A stretch of DNA of 15,796 nt from JAJZJT01 sp049964655 (GTDB lineage: Bacteria; Actinomycetota; Acidimicrobiia; Acidimicrobiales; RAAP-2). Made by a program: the position numbers and the translations under genes. A model generated the notes under the pieces. The model worked only from the letters and a program-made list of their open reading frames with translations. It ran no database searches and was not told the DNA's origin. Shown one piece after another: positions 5,982 to 12,833 of this stretch. The stretch covers positions 1 to 15,796 of the forward strand of contig JBMFXC010000061.1 in assembly GCA_049964655.1 (NCBI GenBank), given 5' to 3'. The first letter of the stretch is position 1, and each line of letters begins with the position of its first letter.

Positions 5982-6920
5982 ATGCTGATCATCCAGCGAC
6001 CGACCGTCGAAGCCATCGGCGAGGAGCACGACAACCGCCAGCGGTTCGCCGTCGGTCCTCTCGACCCCGGCTTCGGGCACACCCTGGGGAACTCGCTGCG
6101 CCGCACGCTGCTGTCGTCCATCCCGGGGGCAGCGGTCACCCAGGTCCGCTTCGACGACGCCCTCCACGAGTTCACCACGCTGCCTGGCGTCAAGGAGGAC
6201 GTGACCGACCTCATCCTCAACCTGAAGGACGTCCTCCTCAAGGTCCACAGCGACGAACCGGTGACCGTGCGGCTCGACAAGCGGGGCCCCGGAGAGGTGA
6301 CGGCTGGAGACCTGCAGGTGACGGCCGAGGTGGAGGTGCTCGATCCGTCCCAGCACCTCGCCAACGTGAACGACGGTGGGCGGCTGGCTGCGGACGTGAC
6401 CGTCGAGCGCGGCCGCGGCTACCTGTCCGCCGACAAGACCACCCGGTCGACCACCATCGGGGTCATCCCGGTCGACGCCATCTTCTCCCCGATCCGTCGC
6501 GTGTCCTTCACCGTCGAGCCGGTCCGGGTCGAGCAGTCCACCGACTTCGATCGGCTGGTCCTCGACATCGAGACCGACGGGTCCCTCACGCCCCGCGAGG
6601 CACTCGCCTCGGCCGGGGACACGCTGCGGACGCTCGTCGGCCTGGTGGCCGACCTCGAGGAGGAGCCCCAGGGCCTCGAGCTCGGCGAGGTCTCGACGGT
6701 GGGCACCGGCTCCCCCGACCTCGACCTGCGCATCGAGGAGCTCGACCTCTCCGAGCGACCCCGCAACTGCCTCAAGCGGGCCCAGGTCAACACCATCGGC
6801 GAGCTCATCGAGCGTACCGAGGACGAGCTCCTCAACATCACCAACTTCGGCCAGAAGTCGCTCGATGAGGTCATTCAGAAGCTCGACGAGCGTGGTCTCT
6901 CGCTCAAGACGAAGGACTGA
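5982..6920 (+). CDS. rpoA: DNA-directed RNA polymerase alpha subunit
   Basis: This 312-residue subunit dimerises to nucleate RNA polymerase assembly and contacts promoter DNA and activators. The N-terminal domain includes FAVGPLDPGFGHTLGNSLRR (residues 22-41), the classic dimerisation/beta-contact segment. The C-terminal domain occupies about residues 248-308, with Arg259, Asn262, Cys263, Lys265, Gly290, Lys292 and Ser293 matching the E. coli UP-element-binding determinant (Arg265, Asn268, Cys269, Lys271, Gly296, Lys298, Ser299). The domain should therefore bind AT-rich upstream DNA. ATG at 5982 follows GAGGAG by eight bases. Length is normal for the family. The gene is followed nine bases later by rplQ, its usual partner. 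Confidence 0.97.
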   Translation: MLIIQRPTVEAIGEEHDNRQRFAVGPLDPGFGHTLGNSLRRTLLSSIPGAAVTQVRFDDALHEFTTLPGVKEDVTDLILNLKDVLLKVHSDEPVTVRLDKRGPGEVTAGDLQVTAEVEVLDPSQHLANVNDGGRLAADVTVERGRGYLSADKTTRSTTIGVIPVDAIFSPIRRVSFTVEPVRVEQSTDFDRLVLDIETDGSLTPREALASAGDTLRTLVGLVADLEEEPQGLELGEVSTVGTGSPDLDLRIEELDLSERPRNCLKRAQVNTIGELIERTEDELLNITNFGQKSLDEVIQKLDERGLSLKTKD

Positions 6921-6929
6921 GGTCACACC

Positions 6930-7283
6930 ATGCTGGGGACTCCGAAGAAGGGCCGTCGCTTCGGTGGCGACGCCGCCCACCAGAAGGCGATGATGGGGAA
7001 CCTGGTGGCGTCGCTGATCGCCGCCGAGTACCTGGTGACCACCGAGGCAAAGGCCAAGGCGCTCCGACCGGTGGCAGAGAAGTGCATCACGGCCGCCCGC
7101 AAGGGCGGTGTGGCCCGGCAGCGCAACGTCGTGGCGCTGATCCGTGACAAGGACATGGCCCACAAGCTCTTCGACGAGATCGGCCCCCGGTACGCGGACC
7201 GGCACGGCGGCTACACGCGCATCTTGAAGCTCGGGCCGCGCCAGGGCGACAACGCCCCGATGGCCCGTATCGAACTGGTGTGA
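6930..7283 (+). CDS. rplQ: 50S ribosomal protein L17
   Basis: This 117-residue protein of the large subunit lies near the peptide exit tunnel. Typical segments are AHQKAMMGNLVASLI, TTEAKAKALRPVAEK, VALIRDKDMAHKLFDEI and the C-terminus RYADRHGGYTRI with GDNAPMARIELV. ATG at 6930 follows the rpoA stop by nine bases, and GAGG just upstream serves as ribosome binding site. The last bases include a GTGA (7280-7283) from which an open frame continues into the tandem repeat downstream. This may be chance or the true start of the next gene. L17 itself looks normal and complete. Confidence 0.97.
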   Translation: MLGTPKKGRRFGGDAAHQKAMMGNLVASLIAAEYLVTTEAKAKALRPVAEKCITAARKGGVARQRNVVALIRDKDMAHKLFDEIGPRYADRHGGYTRILKLGPRQGDNAPMARIELV

Positions 7284-7300
7284 CGACACTCCCTGTCGGC

Positions 7301-7373
7301 TCCGGGCCGGCAGGCAGTTCCGGGCCGGCAGGCAGTTCCGGGCCGGCAGGCAGTTCCGGGCCGGCAGGCAGTT
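7301..7373 (+). repeat. 18-bp tandem repeat (four visible copies) at the rplQ/truA junction
   Basis: The unit TCCGGGCCGGCAGGCAGT is repeated four times without a mismatch (7301-7318, 7319-7336, 7337-7354, 7355-7372) plus one base. It then runs straight into the block of Ns, so the true copy number is unknown and the repeat probably broke the assembly. The unit is a multiple of three and in one forward frame encodes Ser-Gly-Pro-Ala-Gly-Ser. That frame begins at a GTG (7280) overlapping the rplQ stop. Reverse-strand reading gives Asn-Cys-Leu-Pro-Ala-Arg, which has no gene context. Confidence 0.95.
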
Positions 7374-7473
7374 NNNNNNNNNNNNNNNNNNNNNNNNNNN
7401 NNNNNNNNNNNNNNNNNNNNNNNNNNNNNNNNNNNNNNNNNNNNNNNNNNNNNNNNNNNNNNNNNNNNNNNNN
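7374..7473. other. Assembly gap of 100 Ns
   Basis: Exactly 100 undetermined bases, the conventional placeholder for a scaffold gap of unknown size, follow the tandem repeat. Nothing can be said about the content. The sequence resumes with CCGGG, which matches an internal part of the repeat unit, so the gap may consist largely of more repeat copies. Confidence 0.97.
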
Positions 7474-7493
7474 CCGGGTCGGACGGGGACAGC

Positions 7494-8300
7494 GTGCGCT
7501 GGGCGCTGCGTCTCGCCTACGACGGTGCCCCGTTCCGGGGCTTCGCCATCCAGGGCGGCCAGGTCACGGTGGCCGGAGCGCTCACTGAGGCGCTCGGACG
7601 CCACCTCGGGGTACCGGTGACCCTGGTCTGCGCCGGTCGGACCGACGCCGGCGTGCACGCTCTCGACCAAGTCGTCCACGTCGACGTCCCTCGGGCTGTG
7701 GCCGCGACCGTAGATGCCGTCGCGCTGGTCCGGTCGTGCAACCGACAGCTCGCCCCCTCGATCGCCGTGCGTTGGGCCGGGCCGGCGCCGGAAGGCTTCG
7801 ATGCCCGACGTTCGGCGACGTCGAGGCGCTACCGGTACCTCCTCGTGAACGCGCCGGTCCCCGATCCGTTGCTCGCTCCGAGGGCGTGGCACGTAGCCGA
7901 CCCGCTCGACCTCCGCACCATGGCGACGGCCGCCGACGCCCTCGTCGGGGAGCACGACTTCCGCTCCTTCTGCCGACGTCCACCGGGTACCGGGCGTGGC
8001 GACCCGATCGTCCGTCGCGTGCTCGCCACTGCCATCGCCAACGTCGACGGTGCCCTGGCCCCGCCGGTCGGGACGCTCGTCTCCTTCGAGATCGAAGCCA
8101 ACGCCTTCTGTCACCAGATGGTGCGGTCGATCGTGGGTACCCTGGTCGACGTCGGCCGGGGCCGCCGACGGCCCGCTGACGTCGTGGCAACGCTGCGTGC
8201 GGCTGACCGCTCCGGGGCCGCTCAACCCGCTCCGCCTCACGGTCTCGCCCTCGTCGCCGTGCGCTACACCGACCCGCTCCCCGAGGCACTGCCTGCCTGA
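7494..8300 (+). CDS. truA: tRNA pseudouridine(38-40) synthase
   Basis: TruA isomerises uridines 38-40 in the anticodon arm of many tRNAs. From GTG 7494 the protein has 268 residues, starting directly with the first beta strand (RWALRLAYDG). The catalytic aspartate is Asp51 in AGRTDAGVHA. Further family motifs are FDAR (102-105), SRRYRY (110-115), GEHDFRSFC (152-160) and AFCHQMVRSIVGTLV (204-218). GTG at 7494 fits the usual family N-terminus, but the ribosome binding site is poor (GGGG at 7485-7488). No stop precedes it back to the gap, and the residues just upstream (GSDGDS) continue the phase of the 18-bp repeat, so a longer N-terminus beginning before the gap cannot be excluded. The rplQ-truA-rplM neighbourhood is standard. 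Confidence 0.93.
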   Translation: MRWALRLAYDGAPFRGFAIQGGQVTVAGALTEALGRHLGVPVTLVCAGRTDAGVHALDQVVHVDVPRAVAATVDAVALVRSCNRQLAPSIAVRWAGPAPEGFDARRSATSRRYRYLLVNAPVPDPLLAPRAWHVADPLDLRTMATAADALVGEHDFRSFCRRPPGTGRGDPIVRRVLATAIANVDGALAPPVGTLVSFEIEANAFCHQMVRSIVGTLVDVGRGRRRPADVVATLRAADRSGAAQPAPPHGLALVAVRYTDPLPEALPA

Positions 8301-8323
8301 GCCCCCTCCCCGAAGGGGTCGGC

Positions 8324-8353
8324 TTGCTTCCGGACCCGCCGACGTCCTACAGT
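8324..8353 (+). promoter_or_regulatory. Predicted promoter for rplM-rpsI
   Basis: TTGCTT (8324-8329) and TACAGT (8348-8353) are separated by 18 bases, in the spacer after truA. The -35 matches TTGACA at three positions and the -10 matches TATAAT at four, so it is weaker than the infA promoter. The predicted start is near 8360. The first transcribed bases contain GCTCACCGG (8362-8370), also present at the infA promoter. This is a sequence-only prediction. Confidence 0.45.
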
Positions 8354-8598
8354 TTGGGGCCGCTCACCGGGCCGTGCGCCCGGGCAGACCGGACGACCAC
8401 CGGAGCTCACCAGGTGCCGAGCCGGCAGCTGGTGGCACCGGGTCGGGCGCACTCGGCCGATGCCGGTCCTCCGCCGGTCGGCACCGACGCCAGCGGGACA
8501 GGAACGGAGCGGCAGCCACGCCGGGGCTGGCGGTACGACCAGCCACACCGGCAACAGACCACACCGGCAACAGAACAGCGACCGAGCAAGGACCACAC
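8354..8598 (+). promoter_or_regulatory. Leader of the rplM transcript
   Basis: About 240 bases lie between the predicted transcription start and rplM, with no credible gene. It contains a hairpin GGTGCC/GGCACC (8413-8418 with 8434-8439) that can be extended by an inner AGC/GCT pair (8420-8422 with 8428-8430). It competes with an alternative stem ACCAG/CTGGT (8409-8413 with 8429-8433). Mutually exclusive stems can be a sign of regulation but also arise easily in GC-rich DNA. Ribosomal protein L13 operons have leader regulation in some other bacteria, and this sequence was not recognised as one of those. Confidence 0.35.
8543..8574 (+). repeat. 16-bp perfect direct repeat before rplM
   Basis: CCACACCGGCAACAGA is present twice back to back (8543-8558 and 8559-8574), ending 13 bases before the rplM ribosome binding site AAGGA (8588-8592). 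It does not resemble a terminator or a known operator. A recent tandem duplication is the simplest reading. Confidence 0.85.
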
Positions 8599-9066
8599 GT
8601 GCGTACGTTCACCCCAAGGCCCAGCGACATCGAGCGCGCCTGGCACGTCGTCGACGCCGACGGACTGGTGCTCGGGCGTCTGGCCAGCGAGGTCGCGTCG
8701 ATCCTGCGGGGGAAGCACAAGCCGACCTTCGCCCCCCACGTCGACACCGGCGACCACGTGATCGTGGTGAACGCCGACAAGGTCGTGCTCACTGCCGGCA
8801 AGGAGGACACCAAGTTCGCCTACCGGCACAGCGGCTATCCCGGTGGCCTGACCGCTACCCGGTACCGAGACCTGCTGGCGACGAACGCCGACGACGTCGT
8901 GCGTGACGCGGTGCGGGGGATGCTGCCGAAGAACCGGCTGGGGCGCCAGATGGCCCGCAAGCTGCAGGTCTACCGGGGTCCCGACCATCCCCACCAGGCC
9001 CAGTCGCCTGTCCCTCTCGAGCTGCCCCGAGCCCGGCGCACGCCCTCGGCGCGCAGCGGGGCCTGA
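8599..9066 (+). CDS. rplM: 50S ribosomal protein L13
   Basis: L13 is an early assembly protein of the large subunit. From GTG 8599 the 155-residue protein begins VRTFTPRPSDIERAWHVVDA. It contains GRLAS, LRGKHKPTFAPHVDTGDHV, the signature YRHSGYPGG and VRGMLPKNRLGRQM, and then PHQAQSPVPLEL. The start fits the family and has AAGGA six bases upstream. A longer in-frame opening from 7996 is a shadow of truA. About thirteen basic and small residues (ending SARSGA) extend beyond the usual C-terminus after PLEL. rpsI follows after 38 bases, as in nearly all bacteria. Confidence 0.95.
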   Translation: MRTFTPRPSDIERAWHVVDADGLVLGRLASEVASILRGKHKPTFAPHVDTGDHVIVVNADKVVLTAGKEDTKFAYRHSGYPGGLTATRYRDLLATNADDVVRDAVRGMLPKNRLGRQMARKLQVYRGPDHPHQAQSPVPLELPRARRTPSARSGA

Positions 9067-9104
9067 GCAGGCCCGCCCGACGACCACCCAACGAGGAGCT
9101 CTCC

Positions 9105-9503
9105 GTGGCCAACGCCGCCCCCCTGTGCCAGACGACCGGACGCCGCAAGCGGGCGGTCGCCCGCGTCCGGTTCCGCCCCGGCCAGGGCACCATCACCATC
9201 AACAAGCAGCCCTTCGAGGCCTACTTCACCTCGGCCACCCACCGGATGGTGGCCACCGAGCCGCTGCGGGTCACTGACACCACGCAGTCGTGGGACATCG
9301 ACGCCACCATCGACGGGGGCGGTGTCGCCGGCCAGGCGGGAGCGCTCCGGCTCGGCGTGGCCCGGGCGCTGTGCGCCCTCGACCCCGAGCTCAGGGCCGT
9401 GCTCAAGCGGGGTGGGTTCTTGAGCCGCGACGCCCGCGAGAAGGAGTCGAAGAAGTACGGCTTGAAGAAAGCCCGTAAGGCCCCCCAGTACTCGAAGCGC
9501 TGA
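9105..9503 (+). CDS. rpsI: 30S ribosomal protein S9
   Basis: This 132-residue protein of the 30S head has a long C-terminal tail that touches P-site tRNA. Family segments are TTGRRKRAVARVRFRPG, GTITIN, the GGGVAGQAGALRLGVARAL region and LKRGGFLSRDAREKESKKYG, ending KARKAPQYSKR. The terminal Lys-Arg is the conserved tRNA-contacting tail. GTG 9105 is supported by GAGGAG (9093-9098) six bases upstream. It forms the standard pair with rplM. glmM begins four bases after its stop, so the ribosomal pair and the wall-precursor gene are very likely on one transcript. Confidence 0.97.
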   Translation: MANAAPLCQTTGRRKRAVARVRFRPGQGTITINKQPFEAYFTSATHRMVATEPLRVTDTTQSWDIDATIDGGGVAGQAGALRLGVARALCALDPELRAVLKRGGFLSRDAREKESKKYGLKKARKAPQYSKR

Positions 9504-9506
9504 GCA

Positions 9507-10877
9507 GTGGCTGGCGGGCTCCGCTTCGGTACCGACGGCATCCGGGGTGTCGCCAACACGGAGCTGACGCCCGAGGCGGTCCTGGCTCTGGGGCGTGCGG
9601 CTGCCCGATGCCTGCCGGCGCCGACCTTCGTCGTGGGTCGCGACACACGGCGCTCGGGCGCCCTGCTCCAGGCGGCCCTCTCCGCTGGTCTGGCGGCCGA
9701 AGGGGCTGACGTGGTCGACGCCGGCGTCCTGCCCACCCCGGCACTCGCCTGGCTGTCAGCCCGTGACCGAGTGCCCGCTGGCGTGGTGTCGGCGTCGCAC
9801 AACCCGTTTGCCGACAATGGCATCAAGCTGTTCGGTGCCGGTGGAACGAAGCTCGCCGAAGCGGACGAGCGCGCCATCGAGGAGGAGGTCGTCCGCGTCC
9901 TCGACCCGTCGGTCCGCGGCCCACTGCGGCCGTCTGGCCACGCCGTGGGCAGGATCGACGCGGACCCCGGTGTCGGGGAGGCGTACCTCGACCACCTCTG
10001 CACACTGGTGGAGGGCCGCCGGCTCGACGGTCTCCGACTGGTCGTCGACAGCGCCAACGGTGCAGCCTCGGTGCTCGCTGCCGACCTTTACCGGCGGCTC
10101 GGTGCCGAGGTGGTGGCCATCGGGTGCGAGCCCGACGGCGCCAACATCAACGACGGGGTCGGCTCGACGCAGCCCGCCGCTTTGTCCATGGCGGTGGTCG
10201 AGCACGGGGCCGACCTCGGGCTCGCCCTGGACGGGGACGCCGACCGGCTGCTTGCCGTCGACGCCGCTGGCACGGTCGTCGACGGGGACGCGCTCCTTGC
10301 CCTGTTCGCCGTCGACCTGGCCGAGCGCGGCCAGCTAGCCGGTAACACCGTGGTCGTGACCGTCATGACCAACCTCGGCTTTCGTCTGGCTATGCGCGAA
10401 CGCGGCATCGTCGTCAAGGAGACCCCGGTGGGAGACCGTCACGTGCTCGCGGCGCTGGACGCCGACGGGCTCTCCCTCGGCGGCGAGCAGTCGGGTCACA
10501 TCATCTTTCGCCGCCTCTCCACCACGGGGGACGGGCTGCTCACCGGCCTGGTCCTCGCCGACAAGGTGGTGCGTTCGGGGCGACCGCTCGCCGATCTGCT
10601 CGACGGGCTCGTCGACCCGGTGCCCCAGGTGCTGCTCGCCGTGCCGGTTCCCGATGCCCGGGCGCTGGGGGAGTGCCGGGCAGTGTGGGAGGCCATCGCC
10701 GAGGAGTCGGCGGCCCTGGGGGAACGTGGCCGCGTGCTGGTACGACCGAGCGGGACCGAACCGGTGGTCCGGGTGATGGTCGAGGCGTCCGACGCGACCG
10801 TTGCGGCGACGGTGGCGGACCGGCTGGCGGCGACGGTGGCCGACCACCTCGCCTCCGCCCCGCACCCTCCGGCGTGA
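9507..10877 (+). CDS. glmM: Phosphoglucosamine mutase
   Basis: GlmM converts glucosamine-6-phosphate to glucosamine-1-phosphate, the step between GlmS and GlmU on the way to UDP-GlcNAc for peptidoglycan. The 456-residue protein has the N-terminal FGTDGIRG (residues 7-14), the phosphoserine loop SASHNP (Ser97 of the active site, residues 95-100), the metal loop DGDADR (Asp242, Asp244, Asp246), the sugar loop GGEQSGH (325-331) and the phosphate-binding RPSGTEP (413-419). GTG 9507 lies three bases after the rpsI stop. The family start is exactly here, though the ribosome binding site is weak, suggesting coupling. Length is normal. The neighbouring glmS supplies its substrate, which supports GlmM over other phosphohexomutases. 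Confidence 0.96.
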   Translation: MAGGLRFGTDGIRGVANTELTPEAVLALGRAAARCLPAPTFVVGRDTRRSGALLQAALSAGLAAEGADVVDAGVLPTPALAWLSARDRVPAGVVSASHNPFADNGIKLFGAGGTKLAEADERAIEEEVVRVLDPSVRGPLRPSGHAVGRIDADPGVGEAYLDHLCTLVEGRRLDGLRLVVDSANGAASVLAADLYRRLGAEVVAIGCEPDGANINDGVGSTQPAALSMAVVEHGADLGLALDGDADRLLAVDAAGTVVDGDALLALFAVDLAERGQLAGNTVVVTVMTNLGFRLAMRERGIVVKETPVGDRHVLAALDADGLSLGGEQSGHIIFRRLSTTGDGLLTGLVLADKVVRSGRPLADLLDGLVDPVPQVLLAVPVPDARALGECRAVWEAIAEESAALGERGRVLVRPSGTEPVVRVMVEASDATVAATVADRLAATVADHLASAPHPPA

Positions 10878-10927
10878 CGGCCGGCCTTCCGGCACGCGGG
10901 CCGGGGGCACCTGTGTCCGACGGCCGG

Positions 10928-10933
10928 TAGCCT
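10928..10933 (+). promoter_or_regulatory. -10 element placed for a leaderless glmS mRNA
   Basis: TAGCCT fits the TANNNT pattern of actinobacterial -10 boxes and ends seven bases before the glmS ATG, so transcription could start at the A of the start codon. No Shine-Dalgarno sequence is visible between 10920 and 10940, unlike at most other genes here. A -35 box is not recognisable. The glmM-glmS spacer is only 63 bases and holds no room for a glmS ribozyme. Confidence 0.4.
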
Positions 10934-10940
10934 TCCCATC

Positions 10941-12833
10941 ATGTGCGGCATCATCGCGGCGACGGGCGGGGACGAGGTGCTGGACGTCATCCTCGACGGG
11001 CTGGCCCGGCTCGAGTACCGCGGCTACGACTCGGCCGGTCTCGCCCTGACCACGGTCTGTGACGATGCCACGGTGGTGGACGGCGACCTCGAGGGTGCTG
11101 CACCGGTCACCTTGTGGCGGGCGCGGGCTGCGGATGGCACCCGTTCCCTCGACCACCTGGCCAAGCAGGCCGAGGGGGCGTCGGCGCCGGTCCGGGCCGG
11201 CATCGGGCACACGCGCTGGGCTACCCACGGGCGGCCCTCGGAGGGGAACGCCCACCCGCACCTCGACTGCACGGGACGGATCGCCGTGGTCCACAACGGC
11301 ATCATCGAGAACCACACCGAGCTCGCTGCCGAGCTGTCCAGCGCCGGCCACCGTCTCCGCTCCGAGACGGACACCGAAGTGATCGTGCACCTGGTCGAAG
11401 CAGCGCTCGCCGGCGGCGCGCCGGGGCTGGCCGCCGCGGTGCGCGCCGCGCTGGCTCGGGTGCGGGGCGCCTTCGCCTTGGCCGTGCTGGCCGCCGACGA
11501 GCCCGACCTGGTGGTGGCAGCCCGCCGGGTCTCGCCCCTCGTGGTCGGCGTGACCTCGAGCTCGGCCTTTCTGGCCTCGGACATCCCCGCCCTGCTCGGA
11601 CGGACGGACCGCTTCTACGTCCTCGACGACGACCAGCTCGCCGAGTTGCGCCCGGGCTCGCTCGTCGTGACCACCCTCGAGGGGGACCCGGTCGAGCCCG
11701 TTGCCACCACCGTCGAGTGGGACCTCGACGCGGCGCGCAAGGACGGCTTCGACGATTTCATGAGCAAAGAGATCCACGAGCAGCCGACGGCCGTGGCCAA
11801 CACCCTGCTCGACCGGGTCCATGCCGACGGGCGCCTCGTCCTCGACGAGCTGCGGGTCGGTCGCGACGTGCTCGCCGGGATCGACAAGGTCTTCGTGGTG
11901 GCCTGCGGGAGCAGCTACCACGCCGGGCTGATGGCCAAGTACGCCATCGAGCACTGGGCTCGCCTGCCTGTCGAGATCGACATCGCCTCGGAGTTCCGCT
12001 ACCGCGACCCGGTCGTCGACGAAGGGACCCTGGTCGTCGGGGTGAGCCAGTCGGGTGAGACGGTCGACACGCTCCAGGCGCTGCGCGAGGCGAAGCGCAA
12101 GGGGGCACGCGTGCTGGTGGTCTGCAACGTCGTCGATGCCTCGATGACCCGTGAAGCCGACGCCGTGCTCTACACCCGGGCCGGTCCCGAGATCGGGGTG
12201 GCGGCGACCAAGACCCACCTGGCCCAGATCACCGCCCTGTTGCTCCTCGCCCTCACGCTCGCCCAGGTTCGCGGCACGCTGGAGGACGCCGACGTGCGGC
12301 TCCTCCTCGGCGACCTCCATGCCCTCCCCGACAAGGTCGGGCTCGCCGTGGACCGGGGAGACGACGTCCGCGCCGTGGCCGAGCAGGTGCGCGACGCGTC
12401 GGCGTTCCTCTTCCTCGGCCGCCACGTGGGCTACCCGGTCGCCCTTGAGGGAGCGTTGAAGCTGAAGGAGCTCTCCTACCTGCGTGCCGAGGGGTTCCCT
12501 GCCGGAGAGCTCAAGCACGGTCCGATCGCACTGGTCGAACCGGGCACCGTGGTGCTCGGGGTGGCCACCCGAACCGGGCTGTGGGAGAAGATGATGGCGA
12601 ACGTGGCCGAGGTGCGTAGTCGAGGTGCCACCGTCGTGCTCGTGGCCAACGACGGCGACGAGGAGACGGCCGGCCTCGCCGACGCGGTCCTGTGGGTGCC
12701 CGCGACCCACCCGCTGCTGTCGCCCGTGGTCGACGTCGTCCCGTTCCAGCTCTTCGCCTACGCGCTGGCCCGTTTGCACGGGTACGACGTGGACCGTCCG
12801 CGCAACCTGGCCAAGGTGGTCACCGTCGAGTGA
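10941..12833 (+). CDS. glmS: Glutamine-fructose-6-phosphate aminotransferase (isomerizing)
   Basis: GlmS makes glucosamine-6-phosphate from fructose-6-phosphate and glutamine, the committed step of amino-sugar synthesis. Residues 2-240 form the Ntn glutaminase domain: nucleophile Cys2 (MCGI), RWATHG (92-97), HNG (118-120) and Asp144. Two SIS domains follow, with CGSSYH (322-327), SQSGET (369-374) and GELKHGP (522-528). The C-terminus RNLAKVVTVE carries Lys625, the Schiff-base lysine equivalent. At 630 residues it is about 20 longer than the E. coli enzyme, the excess lying between YRGYDSAG and HTRWATHG. The ATG has no Shine-Dalgarno sequence. It overlaps acpS by four bases and lies after glmM, which uses its product. 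Confidence 0.97.
   Translation: MCGIIAATGGDEVLDVILDGLARLEYRGYDSAGLALTTVCDDATVVDGDLEGAAPVTLWRARAADGTRSLDHLAKQAEGASAPVRAGIGHTRWATHGRPSEGNAHPHLDCTGRIAVVHNGIIENHTELAAELSSAGHRLRSETDTEVIVHLVEAALAGGAPGLAAAVRAALARVRGAFALAVLAADEPDLVVAARRVSPLVVGVTSSSAFLASDIPALLGRTDRFYVLDDDQLAELRPGSLVVTTLEGDPVEPVATTVEWDLDAARKDGFDDFMSKEIHEQPTAVANTLLDRVHADGRLVLDELRVGRDVLAGIDKVFVVACGSSYHAGLMAKYAIEHWARLPVEIDIASEFRYRDPVVDEGTLVVGVSQSGETVDTLQALREAKRKGARVLVVCNVVDASMTREADAVLYTRAGPEIGVAATKTHLAQITALLLLALTLAQVRGTLEDADVRLLLGDLHALPDKVGLAVDRGDDVRAVAEQVRDASAFLFLGRHVGYPVALEGALKLKELSYLRAEGFPAGELKHGPIALVEPGTVVLGVATRTGLWEKMMANVAEVRSRGATVVLVANDGDEETAGLADAVLWVPATHPLLSPVVDVVPFQLFAYALARLHGYDVDRPRNLAKVVTVE

Noticed and set aside
7301..7373. CRISPR array
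   Set aside because: The copies are directly adjacent with no spacers, and the unit is only 18 bases.
7280..7588. Separate small Gly/Pro/Ser-repeat protein gene after rplQ
   Set aside because: The frame crosses the gap of unknown length and its distal part is an out-of-frame shadow of truA. It is treated instead as a tandem repeat and a possible truA extension.
5862..8240. 792-codon minus-strand frame spanning rpoA, rplQ and truA
   Set aside because: It runs through the 100-N gap, so its continuity is artificial, and it is antisense to three clearly conserved genes.
8301..8329. Intrinsic terminator after truA (CCCC-GAA-GGGG)
   Set aside because: The stem is only four pairs with a three-base loop, no T-run follows, and it overlaps the predicted -35 region of rplM.
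10878..10940. glmS ribozyme or riboswitch upstream of glmS
   Set aside because: The spacer is 63 bases, far too short for the ribozyme, and shows none of its core sequence.
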